Origin: Paenarthrobacter sp. A20
GTDB taxonomy: Bacteria > Actinomycetota > Actinomycetes > Actinomycetales > Micrococcaceae
Assembly (NCBI RefSeq): GCF_024168825.1
Contig: NZ_JALJWH010000001.1
Span: 2,852,001-2,916,000 of the forward strand
DNA length: 64,000 nt
Direction: 5' to 3'
Shown one piece after another: positions 8,530-16,500 of the stretch. Each line of letters starts with the position of its first letter. The stretch's first letter is position 1. The position numbers were made by a program, and so were the translations under genes. The notes beneath the pieces are model-generated. The model was given only the letters and a program-made list of their open reading frames with translations. It was not told the origin of the DNA and made no database searches.

Positions 8530-9132
8530 CTACGTGTTGGGCGCTGCACCGTGTGTATTGGGTGAGGCGTCGCGCGATTCCTGGTCTGCGGTTTTGGCGG
8601 CCCTCAAACGTTCATTTTCTGCCTGCTTCAGCACCTTCATTTGTTTGCCCCGCCGCCGCCAAAGGGCCCACAGGATGGTGACGGCAATGAAGATGAGCAG
8701 TGCGGCAATGGCCGAAACTGCCGTCCACGTTGTGAAGAAACCCGCATCCACGCTCAGGGTACGCTGACCGGCGTGGGCCGACTCCGTGCTGCCGAAGACG
8801 ATGCCGGCGGTGAGCAGGTTGGGGGTGGCAATGGCGACGGCCACCAGCACAATAGCGATTTTCCAGGGCCAGGTAATCGACTTGCGGGTGGCCTGCCATG
8901 CGACAAGGAGCGGAATGAAGGTAAAGACGAAGCCGTAGAACATGCCCACCAGGACGCTGGCGCCAAGATCACGCCTGATCTGCCCGGCGATGACGTCGGA
9001 CCACCAGCGGGGCAGGATGGCTCCGAGGATAAAATAGGCGGCCACAGCGACAAGCAATGCCACCAGGATCAGGATTATTTTTACGCCCCAATTACGCTTT
9101 TTCTGAGCCGGTACTTGTGCTTGTTCAGTCAT
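8530..9132 (-). CDS. Hypothetical membrane protein (four predicted TM segments)
   Basis: Protein of 200 aa, not assigned to a family I recognise. After a short basic N-terminus (QKKRNWG) it has about four hydrophobic segments: IILILVALLVAVAAYFIL, a segment around SVLVGMFYGFVFTFIPLLVA, IAIVLVAVAIATPNLL, and AVSAIAALLIFIAVTILWAL. A long cytoplasmic tail rich in Arg, Lys and Asn follows. The segment between TM3 and TM4 (STESAHAGQRTLSVDAG) is probably extracytoplasmic. It stands alone between two convergent or divergent neighbours. ATG 9132 is the only good start and lies 118 nt from the divergent gcvH. Confidence 0.7.
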   Translation of the reverse strand: MTEQAQVPAQKKRNWGVKIILILVALLVAVAAYFILGAILPRWWSDVIAGQIRRDLGASVLVGMFYGFVFTFIPLLVAWQATRKSITWPWKIAIVLVAVAIATPNLLTAGIVFGSTESAHAGQRTLSVDAGFFTTWTAVSAIAALLIFIAVTILWALWRRRGKQMKVLKQAENERLRAAKTADQESRDASPNTHGAAPNT

Positions 9133-9249
9133 GGGTCAATCATGGCAGAGACCCCATCAGGTGCAGGGGAAATGTGCCTATACTTTCAGCGGTGGCCACC
9201 AGCACAGGCCGCCGTCGAGGTTCGTCATTGTCCCGATGAAAGGCCACCC

Positions 9250-9636
9250 GTGAGCAATATTCCAGAAGAACTTTCCTACACCGCGGAACACGAATGGGTT
9301 ACCGCTCCTGATGCCGACGGCGTTGTGCGGATTGGCATTACCGACTTTGCGCAGGACGCGTTGGGCGACGTCGTGTACGCCCAGATGCCTGAACCGGGGA
9401 CCAAGGTCACCGGCAACGAGGTAGTTGGCGAAGTCGAATCCACTAAGAGCGTCAGTGATATCTACGCGCCGGTGAGCGGCGAAGTCATCAATCGCAATGA
9501 TGCCCTTGACACAGATCCTGCCCTGATTAACTCGGACCCTTACGGCGAAGGCTGGCTCATCGAGGTAAAGCTCGCAGAAGCAGATGCAGTGGATTCCCTG
9601 CTCAGTGCATCGGAGTACGAACAACAGGTAGGCTAA
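9250..9636 (+). CDS. gcvH: Glycine cleavage system H protein
   Basis: Protein of 128 aa from GTG 9250 (GAAAGG upstream; the open frame extends further but without SD). H protein carries aminomethyl groups on lipoyl-lysine among the P, T and L proteins. The lipoylation motif is GEVESTKSVSD with Lys66 as target, and the N-terminal YTAEHEW is the family hallmark. No gcvT or gcvP is nearby. Instead it heads the gcvH-garA-merR-DUF151-merR block also found in Mycobacterium (Rv1826-Rv1830). GarA regulates TCA and glutamate enzymes, so a metabolic link through lipoyl-dependent enzymes is plausible but unproven. Confidence 0.95.
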   Translation: MSNIPEELSYTAEHEWVTAPDADGVVRIGITDFAQDALGDVVYAQMPEPGTKVTGNEVVGEVESTKSVSDIYAPVSGEVINRNDALDTDPALINSDPYGEGWLIEVKLAEADAVDSLLSASEYEQQVG

Positions 9637-9642
9637 AGTTAT

Positions 9643-9693
9643 CTGGCCCGCCAGGCTGATTTTCCCTAGCGGAAAAGCGCGACGGCGGGCCAG
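9643..9693. repeat. Nested inverted repeat between gcvH and garA
   Basis: CTGGCCCGCC (9643-9652) pairs perfectly with GGCGGGCCAG (9684-9693), enclosing TTTTCC/GGAAAA (9660-9665 with 9671-9676). It starts 7 nt after the gcvH stop and ends 80 nt before garA. It may be a gcvH terminator, an RNA-processing site or a garA leader. Confidence 0.55.
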
Positions 9694-9773
9694 CAACCGA
9701 TTTGCCCGGCGGTACCGGGATGCGGAAGTGCCTGGCAGGTTTTGGAACTGCCGGCGGATGAGGAGGAAATTCC

Positions 9774-10250
9774 ATGGTTGGCGGCGAACAGAATCAAGCC
9801 AATGTCGGGAACGGCGCGGAGGAACAGCCGACGTCGGAGACCACCTCGATCAGCATCACGCCAACGTGGGACGAGCCAAGCGTTGCACCCAAGTTGGCCC
9901 CGGAAGAGCGTGCATCAGTGGAAGCACTTCCGCCGAACTCGGCTTTGCTCATCGCGCATAGCGGTCCCAATGCCGGAGCCCGGTTCTTGTTGGACGCGGA
10001 CACCACCACGGCGGGGCGGCACCCGGATGCGGATATCTTCCTCGACGACGTCACGGTGTCGCGTAAGCACGTCCAGTTCCTCCGCTCGGCATCGGGCTTC
10101 GAGCTCGTGGACATGGGGAGCCTCAACGGAACGTATGTCAACCACGACCGCGTTGACCGGGTGCAGCTGAAAAGCGGCAACGAGGTTCAGATCGGCAAGT
10201 TCCGGTTGACCTACTACCTGAGCCCTGTCCGCGCAGCAGGCCAAGTCTGA
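9774..10250 (+). CDS. garA: FHA-domain regulator GarA/OdhI
   Basis: Protein of 158 aa, start fixed by GAGGAGGAAA upstream of ATG 9774. The FHA domain (about residues 60-145) has the conserved GR (AGRHPDADI), SRKH and LNGTYVN motifs that bind phosphothreonine. The flexible N-terminus holds ETTS at residues 22-25, matching the ETTS site of M. tuberculosis GarA and C. glutamicum OdhI. There PknB/PknG-type kinases phosphorylate it and the FHA domain then binds it intramolecularly. In those organisms unphosphorylated protein inhibits 2-oxoglutarate dehydrogenase. A PASTA kinase candidate is at 24.7 kb, though the physiological kinase cannot be told from sequence. Confidence 0.93.
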   Translation: MVGGEQNQANVGNGAEEQPTSETTSISITPTWDEPSVAPKLAPEERASVEALPPNSALLIAHSGPNAGARFLLDADTTTAGRHPDADIFLDDVTVSRKHVQFLRSASGFELVDMGSLNGTYVNHDRVDRVQLKSGNEVQIGKFRLTYYLSPVRAAGQV

Positions 10251-10264
10251 CGGGGTATCTGCCT

Positions 10265-10987
10265 GTGGCTATTGCCCAGTCGGACCGCCGCGGACCGCAG
10301 GTCCTGAACATCGGGGAAGTCCTGGCGCAGCTGAGCGACGACTTTCCGGGGATGACTGCGTCCAAGATTCGTTTCCTGGAGGAAAAGGGGCTCATCAACC
10401 CGAAGAGGACCCCTGCCGGCTATAGGCAATATGCCGATAGTGACGTTGAGCGCCTTCGTTTTGTGCTCGCACTGCAGCGCGACCAGTATCTGCCGCTGAA
10501 GGTCATCAAGGATTACCTTGACGCCATTGACCGCGGAGAACGGCCGGAGAACCTTCCGCCTGGCGTTACTGTGGCGCCCAAAGCCGTGTCGGATGGGATG
10601 GCTGCGGAGTTGCAGGGAAGGGCCCGCGCGCTGACCGAGGAGCAGTTGCGCGTCGAGTCAGGTGCCAGTGTTCCGTTGCTGGAGTCCCTCTTGAGCTTTG
10701 GGCTGATCAGCCATAGTGGCGGACGGTTCGACGAACATGCACTTCAGGTGGCCCGGGCATGCGTGCAGTTGGAAAGCCACGGCCTTGAGCCCCGGCACCT
10801 TCGTCCCTTCCAGGCTGCGGCGGATCGGGAGTTCGGCTTGGTCGAAAGGGCGGTTGCCCCCCTGACATCCCGGCGCGACGCAGCCTCACAGGCTCGCGCC
10901 GCAGAGGCTGCCCGGGAAATCAGCGACCTCTGCCTCACCCTCCACAGGGCGCTCGTCCACGATCGCATCTCCCGGATGGATAGCTGA
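10265..10987 (+). CDS. ftsR: MerR-family regulator, FtsR-like (Rv1828-type)
   Basis: Protein of 240 aa from GTG 10265, 14 nt after garA. The N-terminal MerR winged helix (LNIGEVLAQLSDDFPGMTASKIRFLEEKGLINPKRT in two helices, then TPAGYRQYADSDVERLRFV) is followed by a second helical domain rather than a short coiled coil, as in the actinobacterial Rv1828 group. The Corynebacterium glutamicum member of this position, FtsR, activates ftsZ; ftsZ is in this window at 47.9 kb. Assignment to FtsR is by similarity of the N-terminal block and by gene order, so function is inferred. Confidence 0.8.
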   Translation: MAIAQSDRRGPQVLNIGEVLAQLSDDFPGMTASKIRFLEEKGLINPKRTPAGYRQYADSDVERLRFVLALQRDQYLPLKVIKDYLDAIDRGERPENLPPGVTVAPKAVSDGMAAELQGRARALTEEQLRVESGASVPLLESLLSFGLISHSGGRFDEHALQVARACVQLESHGLEPRHLRPFQAAADREFGLVERAVAPLTSRRDAASQARAAEAAREISDLCLTLHRALVHDRISRMDS

Positions 10988-11490
10988 TGATCGAAGTCGA
11001 AATCGTTGGCGTCAGGATTGAATTGCCGTCAAACCAGCCTTTGGTGCTCCTCCGTGAACTCAACGGCGAGCGGCACGTTCCTATTTGGATCGGGACGCCG
11101 GAGGCCAGTGCCATCGCCCTGGCCCAACAGGGTGTGGTGCCGCCCCGGCCCATGACCCACGATCTCTTGGTGGACGTCGTGGAATCCCTGGGGCACTCCA
11201 TCATCAGCGTCAACATCGTCGCCGTTGAGGACAATATCTTCTATGGACAATTGCAGTTCGACGACGGCACGGTCGTCAGTTCGCGCGCTTCAGATGCGTT
11301 GGCTCTGGCGCTTCGGGCCAAGTGCCGCATCTGGTGCGCCGATGCCGTGATGGAAGAAGCCGGCGTCCGCATCACGGAACACGATGAAGGAGAGGACTCC
11401 GAACCTGATCCGACAGTGGACGAAGAACGCGAAATGCGGCGCTTCCGTGAGTTCCTGGACGACGTGGAACCCGAGGACTTTGAGGGCTGA
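10987..11490 (+). CDS. Bifunctional nuclease family protein (DUF151)
   Basis: Protein of 167 aa beginning at ATG 10987, which overlaps the previous stop (TGATGA). The conserved DUF151 core is visible: VLLRELNGERHVPIWIGTPEASAIA, MTHDLLVDVVESLG and SSRASDALALALRAKCRIW. The C-terminus is very acidic (DEGEDSEPDPTVDEE). The family has been described with DNase/RNase activity in plants and occurs next to MerR genes in actinobacteria (Rv1829). Its role in bacteria is not settled. A hairpin at 11543-11567 ends this run. Confidence 0.85.
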   Translation: MIEVEIVGVRIELPSNQPLVLLRELNGERHVPIWIGTPEASAIALAQQGVVPPRPMTHDLLVDVVESLGHSIISVNIVAVEDNIFYGQLQFDDGTVVSSRASDALALALRAKCRIWCADAVMEEAGVRITEHDEGEDSEPDPTVDEEREMRRFREFLDDVEPEDFEG

Positions 11491-11542
11491 GCCAGCCTAA
11501 GCCTAAAGTTGAGGGTGAAAGTTTCGACACGACTGGAAATTG

Positions 11543-11567
11543 GGGCCAAGGTCTTTGACCTCGGCCC
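11543..11567. terminator. Hairpin ending the gcvH-DUF151 block
   Basis: GGGCC-A-AGGTC (11543-11553) pairs with GACCT-C-GGCCC (11557-11567) around a TTT loop, with one A/C mismatch. There is no T-run. It overlaps the -35 element of the promoter proposed for the next gene, so both roles may interfere. Confidence 0.55.
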
Positions 11568-11583
11568 TCGACGGGCCTAACGT
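11555..11583 (+). promoter_or_regulatory. Near-consensus promoter for the second merR gene
   Basis: TTGACC (11555-11560) and TAACGT (11578-11583) are separated by exactly 17 bp, which predicts a transcription start near 11590. That start is about 135 nt upstream of the GTG at 11726 and 5 nt before the first stem of the leader structure. Confidence 0.65.
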
Positions 11584-11594
11584 CGAAGGTATCA

Positions 11595-11708
11595 AGTTCC
11601 CGTTGCATACACTGCCTGCGCAAGTCACACTGGAAGGTGCGGACTTGCGGGAATTACACTGCTGCATTTCAGTGTTGTGCCAGCGTATGCACCGTCCCCA
11701 AGGGAACT
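11595..11708 (+). ncRNA. Candidate structured 5' leader RNA (riboswitch-like) of merR gene
   Basis: Four mutually compatible perfect stems are visible. P1a is AGTTCCC (11595-11601) with GGGAACT (11702-11708). P1b is TGCATAC (11604-11610) with GTATGCA (11685-11691). P2 is CGCAAGTC (11619-11626) with GACTTGCG (11642-11649), closing a further CAC/GTG. P3 is ACACTG (11656-11661) with CAGTGT (11670-11675). Together they give a three-way junction on an interrupted closing stem. The SD AAGGAGGT (11715-11722) lies 6 nt after P1a. I do not recognise it as a known riboswitch class. Pairing is seen directly; function is inferred. Confidence 0.55.
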
Positions 11709-11725
11709 GAGAACAAGGAGGTCAC

Positions 11726-12319
11726 GTGAGTCCGAAAGGCGAAGCAGGCGAGCTGAAGAAGTCCTCTGCCGGCATTGCTGCGCCCGCATCCGGCGCCCAA
11801 GGTTTGCTCTTCACAGAGGACCTTCCCGTGCTGGACGAGGACGCGGGCTACCGCGGTCCCACAGCATGCAAGGCCGCAGGTATTACGTACCGCCAACTCG
11901 ACTACTGGGCACGTACTGGACTTGTTGAGCCCGCCGTTCGTGGCGCAGCCGGATCCGGCTCGCAGCGCCTCTACGGCTTCCGCGACATCCTGGTTCTCAA
12001 GGTTGTCAAGCGCCTCCTGGATACGGGTGTCTCCCTGCAACAGATCCGCACCGCGGTGGAACACCTCCGCGAGCGGGGTGTTGAGGACCTTGCGCAGATA
12101 ACGCTGATGAGCGACGGCGCCAGTGTCTATGAATGTACCTCTGCCGACGAAGTCATTGACCTTGTTCAAGGCGGCCAGGGTGTCTTCGGCATTGCGGTTG
12201 GACGCGTATGGCGGGAAGTTGAGGGAAGCCTCGCCGCCCTTCCGAGCGAGCACGCCGCGGAGCAGTCCTTTCCCGACGACGAACTGAGCAAGCGGCGTGT
12301 GGCCCGCCGCATCGGCTAA
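11726..12319 (+). CDS. MerR-family transcriptional regulator (Rv1830-type)
   Basis: Protein of 197 aa from GTG 11726, with one of the strongest SDs in the window (AAGGAGGT, 4 nt spacing). The MerR DNA-binding domain sits centrally: GPTACKAAGITYRQLDYWARTGLVEPAVRGAAGSGSQRLYGFRDILVLKVVKRLLDTGVS in successive helices, preceded by about 50 Ala/Ser-rich residues. A C-terminal region (DGASVYECTSADEVIDLVQGG) resembles the ligand/dimer part of the mycobacterial Rv1830 protein, which has the same gene neighbours. No Cys-based metal site is apparent. Its long structured leader implies control after transcription start, possibly autoregulation. Confidence 0.85.
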   Translation: MSPKGEAGELKKSSAGIAAPASGAQGLLFTEDLPVLDEDAGYRGPTACKAAGITYRQLDYWARTGLVEPAVRGAAGSGSQRLYGFRDILVLKVVKRLLDTGVSLQQIRTAVEHLRERGVEDLAQITLMSDGASVYECTSADEVIDLVQGGQGVFGIAVGRVWREVEGSLAALPSEHAAEQSFPDDELSKRRVARRIG

Positions 12320-12350
12320 ATGCCAATCCAATAGACCGTGAGCTTTTACA

Positions 12351-12385
12351 AAGAAAGCCTCTTCCCTGAGGGAGGAGGCTTTCTT
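12351..12385. terminator. Bidirectional terminator
   Basis: A perfect 15-bp stem of AAGAAAGCCTC type (12351-12366, 12371-12385) with a TGAG loop and flanking A/T-rich arms. It lies between convergent merR (ends 12319) and the ParA-like gene (ends 12429). Confidence 0.9.
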
Positions 12386-12428
12386 GCGTGCGGCCGGGAT
12401 TCCAGGGCTTGTCGACCCCCGGGCTTGC

Positions 12429-13238
12429 CTAGCGTTGGCGGCGGTCCCGCAAAGACGGCTGCCCCGCCAGGAGGCTTTGCAGGAGCGCATCAAAGAGCTT
12501 GGCGGAGTTCTTGGCCGAATCCCCGGGCCAATGGTGGACCGAATGGGCGGCACCCTGGATCTGCTGCCAGTTGGCTTGTTCCGGAATATGGGGAGTCAGC
12601 AGTAAGTCGCCGAACATGGACTCCATCTCGGCAAGGCGGAACGTGTGCTCGGCCGACCCTGTCCGTACACGGTTGGCAACGATGCCGGCCGGAGCCAGGT
12701 TGGGAGCGAATTCCTGCCGGAAGAGCTGGATGGCCCGCATGGTGCGTTCAGTACCGGCGACGGAGAACAGCCCGGGCTCGGCCACGAGGACGACGCGGTC
12801 GCTGGCACTCCACGCCATCCGCGTCAAACCGTTGAGGGAGGGCGGGCAGTCCACGAGGACCAGTTCATAGTTAGTGGTGCCTGCCAGCACGGCTGAGAGC
12901 CTGCGAAGGTCGCGGCGGCCCAGGTCCGGGCGGTCGTAGATTCCAGTGAAGGCCGAGCCCACTGCGACATCCAAAGTCCCGTCGCTGGAACCATTGGAGA
13001 CCCAGCTGCTGCCGGCAACATTGTCCTGGAGCCGGGCCTTGCGGGGGCTTTTGAGCATTCGCCCGATGTCGAGCTGTCCGCCGGGCTGAACGCCAAGCGC
13101 CGTGGTGGCGTCGGCGTGGGGATCGAGATCCACCACCAAGGTAGGAATGCCGGCTGCGAGGGCCGCGGACGCCAGACCAGTGGTCACGGACGTCTTTCCC
13201 ACTCCACCTTTGAGGCTGCTGATGCTGACTACTTGCAC
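12429..13238 (-). CDS. Orphan ParA/MinD-like ATPase
   Basis: Protein of 269 aa from GTG 13238 (VQVVSISSLKGG); an in-frame TTG at 13250 would add four residues. Deviant Walker A is SLKGGVGKTSVTTGLASA, Walker A' is VVDLDPHADATTALG, and Walker B is LVLVDCPPSL. These are the three signatures of ParA-family partition ATPases, including the signature Lys (KGGVGKT). No parB or parS-like gene adjoins it, so it is not the chromosomal parAB pair. It may position another cargo or act in division-site placement. The upstream hairpin at 13283-13305 would be in its leader or promoter. It is divergent from pyc. Confidence 0.85.
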   Translation of the reverse strand: MQVVSISSLKGGVGKTSVTTGLASAALAAGIPTLVVDLDPHADATTALGVQPGGQLDIGRMLKSPRKARLQDNVAGSSWVSNGSSDGTLDVAVGSAFTGIYDRPDLGRRDLRRLSAVLAGTTNYELVLVDCPPSLNGLTRMAWSASDRVVLVAEPGLFSVAGTERTMRAIQLFRQEFAPNLAPAGIVANRVRTGSAEHTFRLAEMESMFGDLLLTPHIPEQANWQQIQGAAHSVHHWPGDSAKNSAKLFDALLQSLLAGQPSLRDRRQR

Positions 13239-13282
13239 TTGAAAACCCAAAACCTAACGCCGGTTGCCGTATCGCGCTGATT

Positions 13283-13305
13283 CGGCTCCGGAAGCGCCGG
13301 AGCCG
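13283..13305. repeat. 9-bp inverted repeat upstream of the ParA-like gene
   Basis: CGGCTCCGG (13283-13291) pairs perfectly with CCGGAGCCG (13297-13305), loop AAGCG, 45 bp upstream of the GTG start. The 302-bp divergent gap 13239-13540 otherwise holds the TTTGTG repeats and presumed promoters, and no gene. Confidence 0.5.
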
Positions 13306-13445
13306 GGGCTTGCCGAAGCCCCTTCAACATCATATGGTGCATCGCGGCCGAATCCCGCTTTCTACGCGCCCGGCCGTGGGGGAGAAGGGCGGCAATAGCA
13401 TGCTGTCGGATCGCGCGCACGCATATACAGCCCACATGACGATTC

Positions 13446-13474
13446 CTTTGTGATGGTTGCCACAAAGATTTGTG
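13446..13474. promoter_or_regulatory. Alternating CTTTGTG/CACAAA operator-like repeats upstream of pyc
   Basis: CTTTGTG (13446-13452), CACAAAG (13461-13467) and TTTGTG (13469-13474) are three half-sites in alternating orientation, giving two overlapping palindromes. TTGTGT (13470-13475) with TACACA (13492-13497, 16-bp spacing) could be the pyc promoter, in which case a bound protein would overlap the -35 box. Confidence 0.45.
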
Positions 13475-13540
13475 TTTGATGCTGGCGGCACTACACACTG
13501 TGACCACCGACCGATCCACCCGCAATGATGCAGGAGAAGT

Positions 13541-16500
13541 ATGTTTTCGAAAATTCTGGTGGCCAATCGCGGCGAAATCGCGATCAGGGCGTTTCGCGCT
13601 GGTTATGAACTTGGCGCCAAGACCGTAGCCGTCTTTCCGCACGAGGACCGTAACTCGATCCACCGGCAGAAGGCCGACGAAGCCTACCTTATCGGCGAGG
13701 TGGGCCACCCCGTCCGCGCCTACTTGGACGTAGAGGAGGTTGTCCGCGTCGCCAAAGAAGCCGGCGCAGACGCCATCTACCCCGGCTATGGCTTCCTTTC
13801 CGAGAATCCGGACCTCGCCCGCGCAGCACAGGCGGCGGGAATCACGTTCGTGGGTCCGCCTGCGGAGGTACTGGAGCTCGCAGGGAACAAGGTTGCCGCA
13901 CTCGAAGCCGCCCGCAAGGCCGGTGTTCCGGTCCTGAAATCGAGCAAGCCGTCCAAGGACCTTGACGAGCTCATTGCGGCCGCGGACGAGATCGGGTTCC
14001 CCATCTTCGCCAAGGCCGTCGCCGGCGGTGGTGGCCGTGGCATGCGGCGCGTCGAGACGCGCGAAGCCCTGCCCGAGGCACTGCAGTCCGCCATGCGCGA
14101 GGCTGATGCGGCTTTTGGCGACCCCACCATGTTCCTCGAGCAGGCCGTGCTGCGTCCCCGCCACATTGAAGTGCAGATCCTGGCGGATGCTGAAGGTAAT
14201 GTCATGCACCTCTTCGAGCGTGACTGTTCACTGCAGCGCCGCCACCAGAAAGTTGTGGAGATCGCACCGGCGCCGAACCTGGATGAGAACATCCGCCAGG
14301 CTCTTTACCGCGATGCCGTGGCCTTCGCGAAGGCCTTGAACTACGTGAACGCAGGAACTGTTGAGTTCCTGGTGGACACTGAGGGTGAGCGCGCCGGCCA
14401 GCACGTCTTCATTGAAATGAACCCCCGCATCCAGGTCGAGCACACCGTGACAGAGGAAATCACGGATGTGGACCTCGTGCAGGCGCAGATGCGTATCGCC
14501 TCGGGGGAGACCCTCGCGGATCTCGGCCTCAGCCAGGAGACAGTCTCCATCAAGGGCGCCGCTCTTCAGTGCCGCATCACCACCGAAGATCCCGCCAACG
14601 GTTTCCGTCCGGACGTCGGAAAGATCACCGGTTACCGCTCTGCCGGCGGCGCCGGTGTAAGGCTCGACGGCGGCACGGTCTACTCGGGTGCCGAGATCAG
14701 CCCGCACTTCGACTCCATGCTGGTGAAGCTGACGTGCCGTGGCCGTGACTACCCGGCAGCGGTGGCCCGTGCCCGCCGCGGCCTTGCTGAGTTCCGCATC
14801 CGCGGCGTGTCCACCAACATCCCCTTCCTGCAGGCCGTCCTCGCGGATCCGGACTTCAATGCGGGCAACGTGGCCACGGACTTCATTGACAAGCGCCCCG
14901 AGCTGCTGAAGTCCCACATCTCGGCCGACCGCGGCACCAAGCTGCTGACATGGCTGGCTGAGGTCACCGTGAACAAGCCGAACGGCGAGCTGACTGTCCA
15001 CTCGGACCCGGCCAGGAAACTGCCCGTGATCGAAGGGCCGGTTCCCACGTCGGGCTCGCGCCAGAAGCTGAAGGAACTCGGGCCTGAGGGCTTCGCCAAG
15101 GCATTGAGGGAGCAGCAGGCCCTGGCAGTCACGGACACCACGTTCCGTGACGCCCACCAGTCGTTGCTGGCAACCCGCGTCCGCACCCGCGACCTCGTAG
15201 CGGCCGGTCCGGCCGTCACCGCACTCATGCCGGAACTTCTGTCCGTCGAAGCCTGGGGCGGTGCGACCTACGATGTCGCCCTGCGCTTCCTTGGTGAGGA
15301 TCCCTGGGACCGCTTGGCGGCGCTGAGGCAGGCACTTCCCAACACTTGCCTCCAGATGCTCCTCCGTGGACGCAATACCGTTGGCTACACGCCATACCCC
15401 GAAGAAGTCACTGAAGCTTTCGTCAACGAGGCTGCGGCCACGGGCATCGACATCTTCCGCATCTTCGACGCCCTTAACGACGTGAACCAGATGGCTCCGG
15501 CGATCCGGGCAGTGCGTGCGACCGGGACCGCCGTTGCAGAAGTTGCCCTCTGCTACACGGGCAACCTCCTTGACCCCAACGAGGACCTGTACACCCTCGA
15601 CTACTACCTTGACCTCGCACAGAAGATCGTCGACGCCGGTGCGCACATCCTGGCCATCAAGGACATGGCAGGCCTGCTCCGTCCTGCCGCGGCCGCGAAG
15701 CTTGTGGCTGCCTTGCGTGAGCGCTTCGACCTGCCCGTGCACCTCCACACCCATGACACCGCCGGTGGCCAGCTCGCCACCCTCCTGGCGGCCGTGGATG
15801 CTGGAGTGGACGCTGTGGACGTCGCTGCTGCCTCCTTGGCGGGTACTACGAGCCAGCCTGCCGCCTCGGCGCTGGTGGCGGCTTTGGCCAACACCCCCCG
15901 TGACACAGGCCTCAGCCTTAAGAATGTCGGCGCCATGGAACCTTATTGGGAAGCCGTTCGCCGTGTCTACGCGCCCTTCGAGTCAGGCCTGCCGGGCCCG
16001 ACAGGACGTGTCTACCAGCACGAAATCCCTGGCGGCCAGTTGTCGAACCTTCGCCAGCAGGCCATCGCGCTTGGCTTGGGTGAGCAGTTCGAAGCAATCG
16101 AGGACATGTACACCGCTGCGGACCGCATCCTGGGCCGGCTGGTCAAGGTGACGCCGTCCTCCAAGGTGGTGGGTGATCTTGCACTGCACCTTGTTGGCCT
16201 GAATGCCGATCCTGCGGACTTCAACGAGAACCCCCAGAATTACGACATCCCCGACTCCGTCATTGGTTTCCTTTCCGGCGAGCTGGGAGATCCTCCCGGA
16301 GGCTGGCCCGAGCCGTTCCGCACCAAGGCCCTCCAAGGCCGCAGCATCAAGGTGCGCGATGTGGACATCAGTGCCGAAGACAGTGCTGCGCTCAAGGGTG
16401 ACTCCAAGACCCGCCAGCACACGCTGAACCGGTTGCTCTTCGCAGGTCCCACCAAGGACTACTTGAAGAGTGTGGACACCTACGGCAACATTTCCGTGCT

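Noticed and set aside
14228-15754. 508-aa minus-strand frame opposite pyc
   Set aside because: Antisense to conserved biotin carboxylase and carboxyltransferase motifs; composition only reflects GC-rich codon positions.
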